Assembly (NCBI GenBank): GCA_050084515.1
Contig: CM114273.1
Location: forward strand, 16,182,001 to 16,246,000
Direction of reading: 5' to 3'
Source of the DNA: Blasia pusilla
Lineage: Eukaryota; Marchantiophyta; Marchantiopsida; Blasiales
DNA: 64,000 bases
Numbering within the stretch: the stretch's first letter is position 1; the number at the start of each line of letters is the position of its first letter. A model generated the notes under the pieces. The model had not been told where the DNA came from and made no database searches. It saw only the letters and a list, made by a program, of their open reading frames with translations. This document shows positions 62,041 through 64,000 of the stretch, one piece after another. The position numbers were made by a program, and so were the translations under genes.

Positions 62041-64000
62041 ACTCTGGACACCCCACACAAGTTTATGTCCCCTAAACCCATACATCAACGATGCTCTTAG
62101 CATTTGCACGAAACCCAATATCCTAAATAACTACCCTATACCCGGAATTTCCTAACACGTACAAGCTAAAGACTAGAATGGGTAACCTAAATAAATGTCG
62201 ATTGCTCCTTAGCAACCGCAAACCTCGACCCCAACTCGGTTGTGACGAAAAAATCCTCCAATAAGCTAATCCTACCCCTTTGGTACTCGCTTTGGTACTG
62301 ACGATGCTCAAATCTCCTCATTATACAGTGCGGATCTAACGGTACGGTGTGGCACTGGCGACACGGAACGAATACAAAATGACACGACACTCGATAATGG
62401 GATACGACACTTGGCGGCATACCCTCCTCAATTAGCAATACACACGCTCTATACCTTAGTGAAGGAGCGGCTCCACAATCGGCGGCGCGTTGCGGTTAGA
62501 GGCACCACACGGTACTCTATCATCGTCAATCGGCTACCAATCACAACTCACAACAGAGTAGAATGAAATGAAAACTCAAACACCATCAACCTGAGGTCAC
62601 CTGCCATCTCTGGTTGATGACAAAACTACGATAATGGTGGCGACCACAACAAAGTACGTGGTGGTGGCGGCTCAAGTCAAAGAATCAACAGACGTTGTGG
62701 AAGACCGTCCACTCCGTAATGGCAACAATGGCAACCAACGGCGGACAACGGCCGAACGCGGCTCTAAATGGCACTAGGCGATGGCGACAAACAATCGATG
62801 GCGAACGGCGATAGTGGATCGTTGATGGTGACTATGACGGTGACGGCCGCCGCCGACGCGGCGGCTAGTTTAGGGTTTGAACAATTTTACCCTAAAAGTT
62901 TCCTAGCAATGGTAGTTTTGCAAGATCGACCATTAATTTTTGCTCACAACTTAAAATCGTGCACCGTTTCTTCCACAACGTAAAAAACTTCAAGATCTAC
63001 GACAATGTCTAATTTTTTTTTTCATTCAACTTTCCCATAAATCCTTCAAATCTATACTCCTAGAACAAAATCGACAATGGAAAAGAGTAAAAACAAGTAG
63101 CGCTTGCTCCAGTGAGCACTCCCATGAGCCGCTGAATTGGGAACACGATCCTCAACCTGCACCCACAACGAGTAACCAACAAGCTCCTCCATTGAAGCTC
63201 TCTCATTCTCTCTTTGTAAAATAAGGTCAAATCTCTCTCACAACACCATAGCTCTCACATGTGTGCATTCTCACATGTCTCTCTCAATGTCAAATCAAAT
63301 CCACTCTCTTAATGAGAGGCTTGGGTTATACTCACAAGACAAGGGACCATAGCTCGGGCGCCTCGTGCCAAGAGGTTCAACAAAGAGAGAATGAGGTCTT
63401 AAGCTCTCTCTCCTTGAGGTTTATCCCTACCCTCTCCCAAGCTCTCTCCATGGTAACCTATGCTCCCAAGTCACCTCCTTGGCTCTTGACCTGATGTAGG
63501 AGGTCAAGGGCCACTTCCCAAAATATAAATTTGACCATATATTCAAAATAGTACTTACCCAAAATAGTAAGTTCCTCAATATGGCTCCAAATGAGCAGAA
63601 ACGAAAGGGCCTCACCAAGTCATCCTCGACCTCTTGAGCCTGTCCTCCACTACTCGCAAAGGCGCTCTATTAGATCTCATTGATCCATCCTAAGAAAGGT
63701 GACATAGATCGTACGAGCCATTTTTTTGGATTTTTGTTGGGCGGTCTCCATGTATATGCATGAGTTCATTTCTTGTATGTATGTGGATCTATTTGTATGT
63801 CGGGAAGATCGGTGTTATGTGGTGTGGATGTGATAAAAAATGTTTATGCGCACAACAGAGGGCCAACATTCATACTCTTGCCTTGGATTTCTCACAAAGA
63901 TAAATACTGAAACATCAGTATATATACATCCAAGGTCCATGGTAGTGGACATACTATATATCCACCATCTCCTTGCCATCACAATGTATTTCCTTAAACT
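62041..64000. other. repeat-like spacer to the window end
   Basis: No gene is recognisable. 62600-62880 is GGC/GGTGGCG-rich. 63190-63440 is rich in CTCTCTC and contains long mixed pyrimidine segments. These could be untranslated or LTR parts of another retroelement, but there is no second copy in the window to define it. Confidence 0.4.

Overview
The window is nuclear DNA of a land plant. It holds three multi-exon genes with GT-AG introns (RTEL1, a BTB/POZ protein, a HAD-IG 5'-nucleotidase), AT-rich spacers, long TC microsatellites, and LINE, Ty1/copia and Mutator-like (MULE) elements. Low gene density and the LINE and SWIM-transposase types would suit a non-seed plant (bryophyte, lycophyte or fern), but I cannot place it further from sequence alone.

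Layout. 1-2210 is AT-rich with no gene. 3810-13775 (+) is a complete 25-exon RTEL1 helicase, which I reconstructed exon by exon (3405 nt, 1134 aa, all phases consistent). 16350-19090 (-) is a BTB/POZ gene convergent with it. 20940-21293 is a frameshifted SMP-30/regucalcin-like fragment. It is followed at once by a decayed LINE (about 21340-25969) that ends in (TC)60. A dispersed repeat of about 1 kb lies at 26091-27086, and a second copy lies inverted at 54749-55732.

30267-42322 is the most interesting object. It is a MULE of about 12 kb with recognisable terminal inverted repeats and an 8-bp direct repeat (TCCCAAAC) at both edges. It carries a SWIM-domain transposase gene on the + strand near the left end. 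It also carries a second, convergent coding locus on the - strand, with a C2H2-like finger and no function I recognise. This resembles the two-gene convergent layout of maize MuDR, but in an unrelated and much larger element. The right arm is built of nested duplications and tandem arrays.

47094-52358 (-) is a HAD-IG (NT5C2-like) 5'-nucleotidase with 11 supported exons plus a probable first exon. 53446-54048 is a degenerate tandem array. 59340-62040 holds remnants of a Ty1/copia integrase and reverse transcriptase. The remaining sequence is AT-rich repeat-derived spacer.

The three host genes are unrelated housekeeping-type genes: genome and telomere stability, protein-protein adaptor, and nucleotide metabolism. 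No operon-like logic applies. The rest of the window is shaped by transposon insertion and decay.
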